A DNA stretch of 64,000 nucleotides from CALMBW01 sp963779645. GTDB lineage: Bacteria > Actinomycetota > CADDZG01 > WHSQ01. The translations under genes and the position numbers were made by a program. The DNA is taken from positions 558,001 through 622,000 of the forward strand of contig CAVZYX010000005.1 in assembly GCA_963779645.1 (NCBI GenBank), in the 5' to 3' direction. Positions within the stretch are counted from its first letter, which is position 1, and the number at the start of each line of letters is the position of its first letter. The notes beneath the pieces were generated by a model. The model ran no database searches and had not been told where the DNA came from. It worked only from the letters and a program-made list of their open reading frames with translations. Of this stretch, positions 1 through 8,660 are shown in pieces.

Positions 1-2
1 GT

Positions 3-761
3 TTCGGCCCCGGCAATGCACAGATCCCGACGTCGTTCACAGGTGATGACCCCGGTGTCGATCCCAACTTCGAGTTCAGCCCCTACGAAGTGACGCGGAT
101 GAAGTTCTTCAGCGACCTCAACAAGTACGCCGACAACCCACTCGATGAGTTGCGGGTGCCGGACGTCGTTGCCGACCCGGCGATCCTCGATCGGTACGAC
201 TCCGTCGTGCTGACCGAAGATGCGATGCCCGAGGAAGCAGATGCGAACGCATGGGCGGATGCACTGCGCGGCTTCGTGCAGCGCGGTGGGAACCTCATCG
301 TCACGGACGGCGCGGCCCCCATCTTGGCCAACCTCGTCGACTCGATCCCGGCCACGAGCATCACGATGCAGCGCAGCAACGTCGGCTACGTCGACTTCGG
401 CGACCGTACTCACGCCCTCAACGCAGGGCTGCGAGGTATCGCTCGTCAGACTTACGACGTCATCCCGATCGGTTACCCCGATGGCGGTGGCCAGGCTCCC
501 AACTGGCGAGTGGCCGGATCGGCCTGGACGGCTGCAGGCGGTTTCAGCGCCGGGACCATGGGCGGAAGTGGGTTCACGGCTTACGGCGAGCTGCCGCTCG
601 GCGAGGGCCGGATCCGTTTCCTCGGCGCCCTGCTGCCGCAGCCGACAGAAGAGCACTTCCACCCCTACGGCCTGCAGAACTACGCCGTGACCTACACGGG
701 CTACACGCTGCTCCAGAACATGCTCGTCTGGGATAACCCGGCTCGGATCGAGGCTCCCTAA
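3..761 (+). CDS. C-terminal part of a hypothetical, probably extracellular protein
   Basis: The reading frame is open to the left edge, so only the last 252 residues are present; the real start lies outside the window. The visible part has an alternating strand-helix pattern around residues 60-110 (YDSVVLTEDAM, then GGNLIVTDGA), which resembles the class I glutamine amidotransferase-like/ThuA-like fold used as an accessory domain in secreted hydrolases. The C-terminal part is rich in Gly, Tyr and Phe (HPYGLQNYAVTYTGY) and ends without a membrane anchor. No catalytic triad can be recognised. The next gene starts 184 bp downstream, after a palindromic repeat. The function is unknown; assignment to a secreted enzyme's accessory domain is inference. 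Confidence 0.6.
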   Translation, partial: FGPGNAQIPTSFTGDDPGVDPNFEFSPYEVTRMKFFSDLNKYADNPLDELRVPDVVADPAILDRYDSVVLTEDAMPEEADANAWADALRGFVQRGGNLIVTDGAAPILANLVDSIPATSITMQRSNVGYVDFGDRTHALNAGLRGIARQTYDVIPIGYPDGGGQAPNWRVAGSAWTAAGGFSAGTMGGSGFTAYGELPLGEGRIRFLGALLPQPTEEHFHPYGLQNYAVTYTGYTLLQNMLVWDNPARIEAP

Positions 762-771
762 GCCCAGCCTG

Positions 772-830
772 AATCACGTCTGCTCTCGTTTCTGGTGCCC
801 CACGCACCACTTTTGAGGGCAGACGTGATT
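772..830. repeat. Intergenic palindromic repeat, family C, copy 1
   Basis: Perfect 12-bp arms AATCACGTCTGC and GCAGACGTGATT enclose an inner stem (GGTGC/GCACC) and the conserved string CTCGTTTCTGG. Related copies lie at 12511-12567 and 47096-47154. It begins 10 bp after a stop codon, so it could also act as a terminator or RNA-stability hairpin. No ORF lies within it. Confidence 0.8.
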
Positions 831-944
831 TGGGGTGCCCGGAGCAGGAAATAGGGCGAATCGGGCGAATCACGCCAACCAGGACCGCTTGGGCTGGGGA
901 GCCGGGGCGGTCGGCTGTGATCCATCGAGCTGACCGGGAGCGAC

Positions 945-2132
945 ATGGGACCGAGGGTCTGGGACCTTCAACTGAGAGGCGGACGTCCGTACCTGGCGCA
1001 AGCCGGGGTACCTCTCCATAGATTCTTCGACGGCCTGAAACGGGTCGTATTCGTCGAGGACAAGAGCGACCTCGACCATCTAACGACCGGCGATCTCGTC
1101 GTTGTGCTGGGTGGAAGCGGGGGCCGCTCCTTCGCGTCGGTATCGAAGCTGACGGAACGGTTGGCGAGGATGGGAGTCGTGGGCGCGCTGCTACACCGGC
1201 GTTCGCTCAAAGAGGATCCCGAGAACGACCAAGACGGAGAGTTCCCACTGGTTCTGGTTCCGCAGGAGATCGAATGGGCGGACGTGCTCCAACCGCTTCT
1301 GAAGATCGACGAGTCCCTCCGATCCCGGCGCGGCAACCCGGAGAAGAACCGGCAACGGATGCTCGAGCAGATCCTCGAGCGCAACGGCCGTTTGGATCCG
1401 GCAAGCTCAGCCGGCAGGGACTTCGGTCTCGACCTTTCGCTCGCGTACACTTGCTACATCGTCTGCACCATCTCGCCGCAACCCAAAGAGGTTTTAGCGA
1501 GGCTGGAAGAAGTGATCGCGACGGAGCTCTTCGAACGTGACTCTCTCGGGACCGTTGCTACTCGTCCGACCGGGATCATCGCGGTCGAATCAACAGGCGA
1601 TCTCGGGATAGGGGAAGACCTCTTGCACCGGGCTTTGTCGGTTCCGAAGATCAGCGTCGCGTCGATAGGGGTTGGGCGGAGGCACGCCGGAGCTCGGGGG
1701 ATCTTCCGCTCGTATCGCGAAGCGCGGTGGGCATCGCTCGTCGGGCAGAGACTGATCGGGCCGAACCTGGTCACGCGATTCGACGAACTGGGTCCTTACG
1801 CGTGGCTCGAACCCCTCGACTTCGACCATGACGCGGACGCATGCAGCGCGATAGAGATCCTGATCCGTCACGACGAGGAACATGGCGCCAGATTGCTGGA
1901 CACGTTGCAGGCGTTCCTAGACTCGAATCGCTTCAAGGAAGCAGCGAACCAGCTCTTCGTTCACCGCAACACACTTCGCTATCGACTCGAGTCGATCAAG
2001 AAACTGACCGGCCTGGACGTACTGGAGGCCGAATCGCGACTGGTCCTCGAGGTCCAGCTCCGACTCGCCATGGTTCGGGGTCTGGTGGCATCGCAAGGCC
2101 AGATCCGAAAGGCGTGCCGGGCCGAGGCCTAG
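945..2132 (+). CDS. PucR/CdaR-family transcriptional regulator
   Basis: A 395-residue cytosolic DNA-binding regulator. The N-terminal 130 residues look like a PucR-type ligand-sensing domain. Residues of about 150-290 match the degenerate GGDEF-like CdaR segment (FRSYREARWASL). The last 70 residues carry the PucR-type helix-turn-helix with the hallmark NQLFVHRNTLRYRLE followed by the ADLEVRL-like helix (EVQLRLAM). Family members respond to purines, sugar acids or other small metabolites and usually activate nearby catabolic genes. Here the next gene is selB, 30 bp downstream on the same strand, which is not an obvious catabolic target, so the regulon cannot be inferred. The ATG follows a GGGAG-like ribosome binding site. 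Confidence 0.85.
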   Translation: MGPRVWDLQLRGGRPYLAQAGVPLHRFFDGLKRVVFVEDKSDLDHLTTGDLVVVLGGSGGRSFASVSKLTERLARMGVVGALLHRRSLKEDPENDQDGEFPLVLVPQEIEWADVLQPLLKIDESLRSRRGNPEKNRQRMLEQILERNGRLDPASSAGRDFGLDLSLAYTCYIVCTISPQPKEVLARLEEVIATELFERDSLGTVATRPTGIIAVESTGDLGIGEDLLHRALSVPKISVASIGVGRRHAGARGIFRSYREARWASLVGQRLIGPNLVTRFDELGPYAWLEPLDFDHDADACSAIEILIRHDEEHGARLLDTLQAFLDSNRFKEAANQLFVHRNTLRYRLESIKKLTGLDVLEAESRLVLEVQLRLAMVRGLVASQGQIRKACRAEA

Positions 2133-2162
2133 CCCAAGAGGGTTCGTCGTACCGTTTGACTC

Positions 2163-3992
2163 ATGCACGTCATCGGGACCGCCGGCCACGTCGATCACGG
2201 CAAGTCGACGCTCGTCCAGGCCCTAACGGGGATCGATCCGGATCGTTTGGCCGAAGAGAAAGAGCGCGGCCTCACGATCGATCTGGGATTCGCGTGGTTC
2301 CCGCTCCCGTCGGGCTCGGAGATCGGGATCGTCGATGTTCCGGGTCATGAGCGGTTCATCGCCAACATGCTTGCGGGAGCGGGGGGGATCTCGGTATGTC
2401 TCTTCGTCGTCGCGGCGAATGAAGGATGGATGCCTCAGTCCGCCGAGCATCTCGCGATCATCGATGTGCTCGGTGTTTCGCATGGAGTCGTGGCACTGAC
2501 GAAAGTGGATCTGGTCGACGCCGACACGGTCGAGTTGGTGGGAGCCGAGGTCGCGGTGAAGTTGTCAGGAACATCGTTGGAGGGCGCGCCGATCGTGCCG
2601 GTGTCTGCATCGACGGGCGTGGGGCTGGATGCGCTTGTCTCTGCGTTGGATTCGGTCGTAGCCGCGGCCCCCGCGGCTGTAGATCTTGGGCGACCACGGC
2701 TCTGGATAGACCGTGTGTTCACGATCTCGGGGGCCGGAACCGTCGTCACCGGAACTTTGGCGGGAGGATCGTTCTCAGTCGGGGAATCCGTGCAGGTCTC
2801 ACCCGGCGGCGGTTCGGCTCGAATCAGAAAGATCCAGTCACACAAGCGGTCGGTGGAGCAGATCGCCCCTGGGAATCGAACGGCTCTGAATCTCGCGGGA
2901 CTCGAGAGGTTCGCGGTGTCGCGGGGCGACGCGGTCGTGAGGGCGGATCGCTGGCGACCGACGTCGCGCATCTCGGCTCTGTTGCGCGTGCTTCCCTCAT
3001 CGGTGATCGGCGTGTCGCACGAGTTGAGCGAGAAGGGTTCGCACCTTCTATATGTGGGGTCGGCAGAGATACCGGTGCGCGTGAAGCTCTTGGAAGGCTC
3101 TGCCCTGCGTGACGGTGAGTCTGGATTGGTGCAGCTGTACCTGCGCAACCACCTGCCTCTGGCGCGCGGTGATCGGTTCGTGTTGCGTGATGCGGGCCGC
3201 GTACTGACGTTCGGCGGAGGCGTGGTGCTCGACCCTCTGCCTCCGGTGGTGCGCCGGGGGGAGGCCGAGGGGATCTCGTTGTTGCGTTCGCTCATCTCGG
3301 CCACCGGTCCGATCGCCGTTGAGGCGATCGTGGGGGCCGAGGGTGACGTGTCTCTGGCGGACATCAGGCTCCGGGCCGACACCGACGAGATCCCTTCGTC
3401 GGTCGTTCATCTCGGCCCCCGTTTGTTCTCCGTCGATCGGTTCTCGTCGTTGGTCTCTTCCGCGGTTGAGGTGCTCGGGTCGTTCCATCGTGACCAACCT
3501 CTGGCCAAGGGGATGGACCGAGCTGCTCTGCGCGCAGAGATCGGATTGGATGCCGACACGTTCGACGCATTCATCGAGCGCGCTCCGGGGGTCGTGGTCG
3601 ATCGCAGCATCGTCCGGCTCGAAACTCATAGCGTTGCGTTGTCCGCGGAAGAAACCGCGGTGCGAGATCGATTGATCGCGACGCTCGAGGGGGCCGGTTA
3701 CCAACCTCCGCTCGCCCGGGAGCTCGACATCGATGCTCGGCTCCTTCGTTCTCTGACCGAGTCGGGAGACATCGTGAAGATCGGTGACTTCTATCTAAGC
3801 GGCCCCCAGGGGGCCGCGGCCCGGGCTCAGGTTCGCTCGTTCATCGAAGCCAACGGGCCGATGACGGTGGCGCAGATCCGAGATCTGCTCGGAACCTCAC
3901 GCAAGTACGCGGTGCCGCTATCGGAATGGCTCGACTCAACAGGAGCCACGGCCCGCCACGGCGACCTCCGCCACCTAGGCCCCCACCCCTAA
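2163..3992 (+). CDS. selB: Selenocysteine-specific translation elongation factor SelB
   Basis: A 609-residue GTPase that delivers selenocysteyl-tRNA to UGA codons next to a SECIS hairpin. The G domain is clear: G1 GHVDHGKS (residues 8-15), switch region RGLTIDLGF (about 35-43), G3 DVPGHE (58-63) and G4 TKVD near 112. EF-Tu-like domains II and III follow to about 350, and the C-terminal 230 residues hold the tandem winged-helix repeats that bind SECIS RNA in bacterial SelB. Length is normal for the family. Neither selA, selD nor tRNA-Sec could be found in this window, and no internal-UGA selenoprotein was recognised, so the rest of the pathway must be elsewhere. The stop codon forms the first bases of a family A terminal repeat. 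Confidence 0.95.
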   Translation: MHVIGTAGHVDHGKSTLVQALTGIDPDRLAEEKERGLTIDLGFAWFPLPSGSEIGIVDVPGHERFIANMLAGAGGISVCLFVVAANEGWMPQSAEHLAIIDVLGVSHGVVALTKVDLVDADTVELVGAEVAVKLSGTSLEGAPIVPVSASTGVGLDALVSALDSVVAAAPAAVDLGRPRLWIDRVFTISGAGTVVTGTLAGGSFSVGESVQVSPGGGSARIRKIQSHKRSVEQIAPGNRTALNLAGLERFAVSRGDAVVRADRWRPTSRISALLRVLPSSVIGVSHELSEKGSHLLYVGSAEIPVRVKLLEGSALRDGESGLVQLYLRNHLPLARGDRFVLRDAGRVLTFGGGVVLDPLPPVVRRGEAEGISLLRSLISATGPIAVEAIVGAEGDVSLADIRLRADTDEIPSSVVHLGPRLFSVDRFSSLVSSAVEVLGSFHRDQPLAKGMDRAALRAEIGLDADTFDAFIERAPGVVVDRSIVRLETHSVALSAEETAVRDRLIATLEGAGYQPPLARELDIDARLLRSLTESGDIVKIGDFYLSGPQGAAARAQVRSFIEANGPMTVAQIRDLLGTSRKYAVPLSEWLDSTGATARHGDLRHLGPHP

Positions 3993-4156
3993 CCCGTTTT
4001 TTAGTAAAAGCAGACTGACTATTTCAATCTCGCTCGCCAAGGAATTCATGCTCCTTCGCCGAGAAAGTCGCGCGGCATTCCGTGGCCAAACAGCATGAAT
4101 TCTGTGGCGAAGCAGCATGAAATAGTCAAGCTGCTCTTAATAGAAAACAGGGGTTA
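3990..4156. mobile_element. Empty TIR element, family A (A1, MITE-like)
   Basis: The 167-bp convergent junction between selB and the ligase gene consists almost wholly of two inverted copies of a sequence of about 75 bp. Each copy starts at the host stop codon (CTAACCC then GTTTT) and contains AGCAG, GACTATTTCA, CGCC, GAATTCATGCT and a second TTCGCC-like block. The same termini flank the gene-carrying element at 16104-17232. No ORF fits inside, so this looks like a non-autonomous or emptied derivative. The AAGCAGC/GCTGCTT pair in the right copy can form a hairpin and may serve as a terminator for the ligase gene. Confidence 0.8.
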
Positions 4157-5266
4157 GACGGTGGTTTTTAGTTCGGTTACTAGGGAATCGACCACTGCCG
4201 ATAGGTCGTGGGTCTGGGCAAATACTTCGCGTTGGCGCGAGGCCGAGGTTCCGTTCTCGAGGATGTCGTGGATGCCCACCAGTTCGTCGCGGCAGCCGAG
4301 GCGCTCGGCGATGGGCTCGAGTGTCTCGACTATGTCGCTGATCGAACGGCGCAATGACAGGAGGTTGCCCTCCTCATCACGGATGATCTCTGCGTCGAGG
4401 CCATAGCGGGCCGCGCGCCACTTGTTCTCGCGGATGGTCCACGCTCGATGAGCAGGAAGGTCGAGGCCGGACTGGTAACGCTCGCCGAGCCACACGACGA
4501 GTGACTGGCTGAGGGCAACGATCGACGAGAGCTCGGACATCGACGGGATGCCATCACATATGCGGAGCTCGATAGTGCCGAGGCCCGGGTGCGGGCGGAT
4601 GTCCCACCACACCTCACGGATGCTTCTGATCGTTCCGGCGCCGATCAACGTGCGCATGAACCGTTGGAACTGCCCCCAGTTCTCCATCTGATACGGAAGG
4701 CCCGCGGTAGGAAGTGATTCGAAGATCTTGCTGCGAGTAGAGGCGAGGCCCGTGTCGCGGCCCTGCCAGAACGGTGAGGACGACGACAACGCCAGGAAGT
4801 GCGGGATGAACGTCCCGAGGCTGTTGCCCACCGCGATCGCTTCTTCGCCGGACTTCACACCGACGTGCGTGTGCACACCGAAGATCAACAGTCGGCGAGC
4901 CGTCCACTGGCAGTTCTCGATCAGACGGTGGTAACGGGGGTCGGGCGACACGGTCTGGTCGGCCCACGCAGAGAAAGGATGGGTGCCGGTGCACATGACT
5001 CGGTAGCCGAGGGCCTCCGAGACTTCGATGAGTTTGGCCGTCTTACCGGAGATGTCGGCTCGTGCCTGTCCGACGGTCGTGCAAACGTCGGTGATCACCT
5101 CAACGGTGCACTCGAGGAGCTCATGCTTGAACCACTTCTCATCCAGCTCGCCCAGGATCTTCGTCGCCGCGGTATCGGTCGCGAGGGCGCCCGCCTCATC
5201 GACGATCTGACACTCGATCTCGACGCCGAGCGTCGGGTCCGGCGATCCGTTGAAGACGATGTTCAC
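4154..5266 (-). CDS. YbdK-type carboxylate-amine ligase (glutamate-cysteine ligase 2 family)
   Basis: A 370-residue ATP-grasp-like enzyme of the GCS2/YbdK family, whose members form amide bonds between a carboxylate (commonly glutamate) and an amine such as cysteine. Visible family signatures are LGVEIECQIVDE near residue 13, HELLECTVEVIT near 48, FGVHTHVGV near 128, ENWGQFQRFM near 192 and ELRICDG near 230. The length agrees with the family (about 370). The GTG start is preceded by AAGGGGGA at good spacing. It is convergent with selB across an element. The substrate cannot be settled from sequence; gamma-glutamylcysteine synthesis is one possibility, another peptide ligation is equally possible. 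Confidence 0.85.
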   Translation of the reverse strand: MNIVFNGSPDPTLGVEIECQIVDEAGALATDTAATKILGELDEKWFKHELLECTVEVITDVCTTVGQARADISGKTAKLIEVSEALGYRVMCTGTHPFSAWADQTVSPDPRYHRLIENCQWTARRLLIFGVHTHVGVKSGEEAIAVGNSLGTFIPHFLALSSSSPFWQGRDTGLASTRSKIFESLPTAGLPYQMENWGQFQRFMRTLIGAGTIRSIREVWWDIRPHPGLGTIELRICDGIPSMSELSSIVALSQSLVVWLGERYQSGLDLPAHRAWTIRENKWRAARYGLDAEIIRDEEGNLLSLRRSISDIVETLEPIAERLGCRDELVGIHDILENGTSASRQREVFAQTHDLSAVVDSLVTELKTTV

Positions 5267-5309
5267 CGTCTGTCCCCCTTGTTTGCCTTAGGCGGGAAGC
5301 GTACTCGCA

Positions 5310-5355
5310 GGAATCCTTGTCGAGAAAGTGTCGTATAGCGACCTAATTCTGACGT
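5310..5355. repeat. Solitary family B terminal repeat (B1), overlapping a gene 3' end
   Basis: On the minus strand this reads ACGTCAGAATTAGG, then the hairpin AGGTCG-CTATA-CGAC, then a CTCGACAAGG block, matching the ends of the gene-carrying element at 30549-31654 and the copy at 48617-48658. It supplies the last codons (RQN) and TAG stop of the upstream MFS gene. Only one end is present. Confidence 0.7.
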
Positions 5356-6605
5356 AAAAGGTGGCGGCCGTAGGTGTAGGCCAGGGCTATGGCGTTTGCG
5401 GCGAGGCCCACTGCCACCATGCCCCCGGCCCCCGGGACCGCCACTATCAGCGGGATCAGGCCTCCGGCCACCCAGGCGAGCTGAAGGATCGACTCGAAAC
5501 GAGCGAAGGCCCAGCCGCGGCCCCCTTCCGGCGTCTCACGCTGCACGATCGCATCGAACGCAACCTTGGCGGCGCCCGAAGCCAGGCCGAAGGTGAAGAC
5601 GAGGGCCCCGGCACTGATCGGCGTGAACCAACGACCAACCACCACCGCTGTTATGCCCGCCCCGACGAGTGACGCGACGAGGATGCCTTCCTCGCGCATC
5701 GCTTTGCGGAGGCGAGGGGCGGCTACGGCTCCCGCAAGGGAGCCGAAGGCGGCCGAGCCGACCAACAGCCCAAGGCCGATGGTTCCGAAGTCCTCACGCC
5801 GGAGAGCGAAAGCGAGATGGAACACGAGGAAGCCGACGAGGAAACGCATCCCTGCGATCGCGAACGTCGCCTGACGCATCGCGAGGTCCTTCGCTTTGCG
5901 GCGCGCGTCTGAACGCTCGGCCGAATCGCGACGTCCGTGAGGCGAGGGCAACCGGAGTGCCGGCAGAACTCCCGCGTAATAGACGATGGCCGCAATCACT
6001 AGCTCCGTCGAGACACCGGGCCACTTGATCAAGATCAAGCCGGGAATGCCGGCGACCATCCCGGCGATAGCGCTGGCGCGCGACAACGACGAGTTCGCCT
6101 TCACCAGCGAGTCGCCCTCCGGCACAACCATCGGCAGGATCGCTCCGCGCACGATCAACGCGGCCCTCGATAACAACAAGATCCCGAACGCCAGCGGAAA
6201 GACAAGCAAGGTGTCGAGCCGCGTCGCCAGCAACCAAGTCAGCGTCGCGCGGCCCGCGCTCGACAGAACCATCGCCCACCGCAGGCTGCCGCGGTGGCGG
6301 TCCAAAACCTTGGCGAGCAAGGGGGACACGATCGCGAAGGGAGCGACGGTCAGCCCCAGATAGAGAGCTACCCGGCCTCGGGCCGTCGTTTCGGGGACCG
6401 AGAAGAACAAGGTCGTGGAGAGTGCCAGAGCCAGGAGGGCGTCTCCGGCAGCGGAAAAGGCCTGGAAGCGCAGCAGGCGGGCGAATTCCTTGGTCGTCTT
6501 GACAGTTCGAGCCCGCTTGTAGGCGCGCCGGGCTGCGATCCGGAAGAGGGGTTCCTCGTCATCATGGCTCCGGTAGCGCCGGGGCGGCTTAGGGGTGCTA
6601 TCCAC
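5343..6605 (-). CDS. MFS-type membrane transporter
   Basis: A 420-residue polytopic membrane protein with about ten to twelve hydrophobic segments, preceded by a basic cytosolic N-terminus (RRAYKRARTVK). Features such as RVALYLGLTVAPFAIVSPLLAKVLDRHRG in the first half resemble the loop 2-3 region of major facilitator superfamily exporters. The substrate cannot be predicted. Its last three codons and stop are contributed by a family B repeat, which suggests that the C-terminus was altered or trimmed by that insertion; this is inference. It is divergent from the secreted hydrolase gene and precedes the YbdK-type ligase on the same strand, 76 bp apart. Confidence 0.75.
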   Translation of the reverse strand: MDSTPKPPRRYRSHDDEEPLFRIAARRAYKRARTVKTTKEFARLLRFQAFSAAGDALLALALSTTLFFSVPETTARGRVALYLGLTVAPFAIVSPLLAKVLDRHRGSLRWAMVLSSAGRATLTWLLATRLDTLLVFPLAFGILLLSRAALIVRGAILPMVVPEGDSLVKANSSLSRASAIAGMVAGIPGLILIKWPGVSTELVIAAIVYYAGVLPALRLPSPHGRRDSAERSDARRKAKDLAMRQATFAIAGMRFLVGFLVFHLAFALRREDFGTIGLGLLVGSAAFGSLAGAVAAPRLRKAMREEGILVASLVGAGITAVVVGRWFTPISAGALVFTFGLASGAAKVAFDAIVQRETPEGGRGWAFARFESILQLAWVAGGLIPLIVAVPGAGGMVAVGLAANAIALAYTYGRHLLRQN

Positions 6606-6819
6606 CCTCGGACCCTAAGGCTCTGGCACTCCCACCGCCCGGAATCGCCCTATTAGCAAGGGTTTCTGACCTACTCATCACCCGATCGCGGCGGAGGAGT
6701 CTCGGGGGCCGGGGCGAACCTATGAGGCGTGGGTGACCGGAGGAGGATCCAAAGCCCCTTCCGGTTCCGAATGGATATAGGACTTATCGGACATATATTC
6801 AGTGAGGGGAAGTAAACAG
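6606..6819 (+). promoter_or_regulatory. Divergent promoter region upstream of the secreted hydrolase
   Basis: The 214-bp gap holds a G-rich stretch, then a markedly AT-richer segment (6770-6800) with TATATTC as a possible -10 hexamer just before the GAGGGGA ribosome binding site at 6804-6810. The site fixes the hydrolase start at 6820 rather than the upstream GTG at 6802. No operator was recognised. Confidence 0.45.
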
Positions 6820-8649
6820 ATGCGACGAACCACAGCGCTTCTATTCGCAGGATCGATGGTGGCCGCCATGCTCGTGGCCCCGGTCAGCGCGCAAGCCAAG
6901 GACTACACCCCCACTACCGAGACCCTCTCCGTCGACACGAAGTTCGGCAAGCTCTACGTCGAAGTCACTTACCCGACCAACAACGGCAAGCCCGTCAAGG
7001 GTCCTGCCGTCCTCACGCTTTCTCCCTACTCGGTGCTCGGACGCGCTAACGTTTCCATGGATTGGGTCACCGAGGGTTACGTGCATGTCTGGGCCGACGT
7101 GATCGGCACCGGTAACTCCGGAGGTTGCTACGACTACGGTGGCGAGCGCGAGCGTCGTACCGGTTACGAACTCGTTGAGTGGATCGCCAAGCAGCCGTGG
7201 AGCAACGGCAAGGTCGCGATGATCGGTGGTTCGTACAACGGGACGACAGCGTGGGCAACTGCCGCCGAGGCTCCCCCGCACCTGACGACCATCGTCCCGC
7301 AAGCTGCGATCGCTCGCTGGTACGACTACGCATACGCCGGTGGCGTGCGCTACTTCCTCAACAACGAGAACCCCGCCGACGAGGGCTTCGACACACCTCT
7401 CGGCTTCGACTTCGGATTCGCGATGCCGCCGCCGGTTGATGTCCAGGACCCAGCGTGGGCCGACAAGGTCGCGTCGACGATCACTCCTTGCGATGAGCTC
7501 GTTCACTCACAGCACGGCTACGACGACACCCCTGACTACGACGCCTTCTGGGAAGAGCGCGACTACTTGAAGGATGCGAAGAACATCGACATCCCCGTGC
7601 TCATCGCACACAACTGGGGCGACTGGAACGTCAAGCCCGATGGTGCCTACTGGATGTACGGGGCCTTGAAGAAGTACAGCTCGGCCAAGACCACGCTGTA
7701 CATGGGTACCCGCTGGGATGGTCACGGATCGCCCGCAGGTGAGGCTTACGCCAACACCGTCAAGCAGTGGTTCGACCACTACCTCATGGGCAAGAACAAC
7801 GGCGTCGACAAGATCCCGAGCTACATCACCGCCCTTGCGGACTACGACGGCACGCTCAAAGGCGACTTCAAAAGCGAGCCCAAGACCCGCAACATCAAGC
7901 TGATCGCACAGTGGAGCCCGTTCCCGCTGAATGGTGGGAACTCGTGGTTGCTCCTGCCCTCGAAGTACCGCTCCTTCCCCGGCCAGACCCCCACAACGGC
8001 CGGGTGGGCGATCGATGCTCCGAACGCCGAGACCCACGCGAACCACCACGCCCGGAGTAACCACGAATGGTGGTACTTCGAAAGCCCTGCCCTCAAGGAG
8101 GACACACGTATCTTCGGCGAGGCAAAGGTGCAGATCTATTCCAAAGTTGCCCGGACCTGGGTGACACTTGCGCCGGTGTTGCTCGACGTTAAACACGAGT
8201 GCCACCAGACCGTTGGCAACCAGCACGTCACAACGCCGGAATGCACCACCCAGCCCGCACCGAGCGCCACTGTTACGCCGCGCGCAGTCGTGTCAGTTAC
8301 CCGAGGTTTCCTCGATAGCCGGTACCGCAACGGACTCAGCAAGCAGGTGCTAGCCGAGCCGAACAAGTCGTTCTCTAGCACGGTCACCATGAAGCCGACC
8401 GACTACTTGTTCCGCAAGGGACACTCGATCGCGGTGAACTTCTTCACGAACAACTCCGAATGGATGCTCCCGAAGGTTCCTCTGCCGACCGATCTGGATC
8501 CCAATTGTGTGGCCAGCGCATCGAAGCCAGAAGAATGCGCAAAGATCATTCTCGATTGGGCAACGAACAAAGTTCGGATCATCATCCCGGTCGTAGATGG
8601 TCCGATGGACGCTAACGACCTGTTCGACTACGAGCACAACCACTCGTAA
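6820..8649 (+). CDS. Secreted CocE/NonD-family (Xaa-Pro dipeptidyl-peptidase-like) hydrolase
   Basis: A 609-residue exported alpha/beta hydrolase of the S15/CocE group, which cleaves acyl or X-Pro bonds. A signal peptide (MRRTTALLFAGSMVAAMLVAPVSAQA) precedes the catalytic domain. The nucleophile motif is IGGSYNGTTAW near residue 134, the acid is probably Asp in NWGDWNV near 260, and the His lies in WDGHGSP near 300. The C-terminal 250 residues form the jelly-roll domain typical of the family (AKVQIYSKV, then IAVNFFTNNSEW). It is followed 11 bp later by a small secreted protein, so the two probably form an operon. The substrate is unknown; related actinobacterial proteins are annotated as acyl esterases or peptidases. 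Confidence 0.9.
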   Translation: MRRTTALLFAGSMVAAMLVAPVSAQAKDYTPTTETLSVDTKFGKLYVEVTYPTNNGKPVKGPAVLTLSPYSVLGRANVSMDWVTEGYVHVWADVIGTGNSGGCYDYGGERERRTGYELVEWIAKQPWSNGKVAMIGGSYNGTTAWATAAEAPPHLTTIVPQAAIARWYDYAYAGGVRYFLNNENPADEGFDTPLGFDFGFAMPPPVDVQDPAWADKVASTITPCDELVHSQHGYDDTPDYDAFWEERDYLKDAKNIDIPVLIAHNWGDWNVKPDGAYWMYGALKKYSSAKTTLYMGTRWDGHGSPAGEAYANTVKQWFDHYLMGKNNGVDKIPSYITALADYDGTLKGDFKSEPKTRNIKLIAQWSPFPLNGGNSWLLLPSKYRSFPGQTPTTAGWAIDAPNAETHANHHARSNHEWWYFESPALKEDTRIFGEAKVQIYSKVARTWVTLAPVLLDVKHECHQTVGNQHVTTPECTTQPAPSATVTPRAVVSVTRGFLDSRYRNGLSKQVLAEPNKSFSSTVTMKPTDYLFRKGHSIAVNFFTNNSEWMLPKVPLPTDLDPNCVASASKPEECAKIILDWATNKVRIIIPVVDGPMDANDLFDYEHNHS

Positions 8650-8660
8650 AGGACTGCCTG

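Noticed and set aside
2435..3382. Long minus-strand frame within selB
   Set aside because: Its product is Arg/Ser/Pro-rich low complexity, and selB on the plus strand is complete with all GTPase motifs.
2163..3992. A selenocysteine operon with tRNA-Sec or selA next to selB
   Set aside because: The flanks hold a PucR-type regulator and a YbdK-type ligase; no tRNA-Sec fold or SelA-like sequence was seen.
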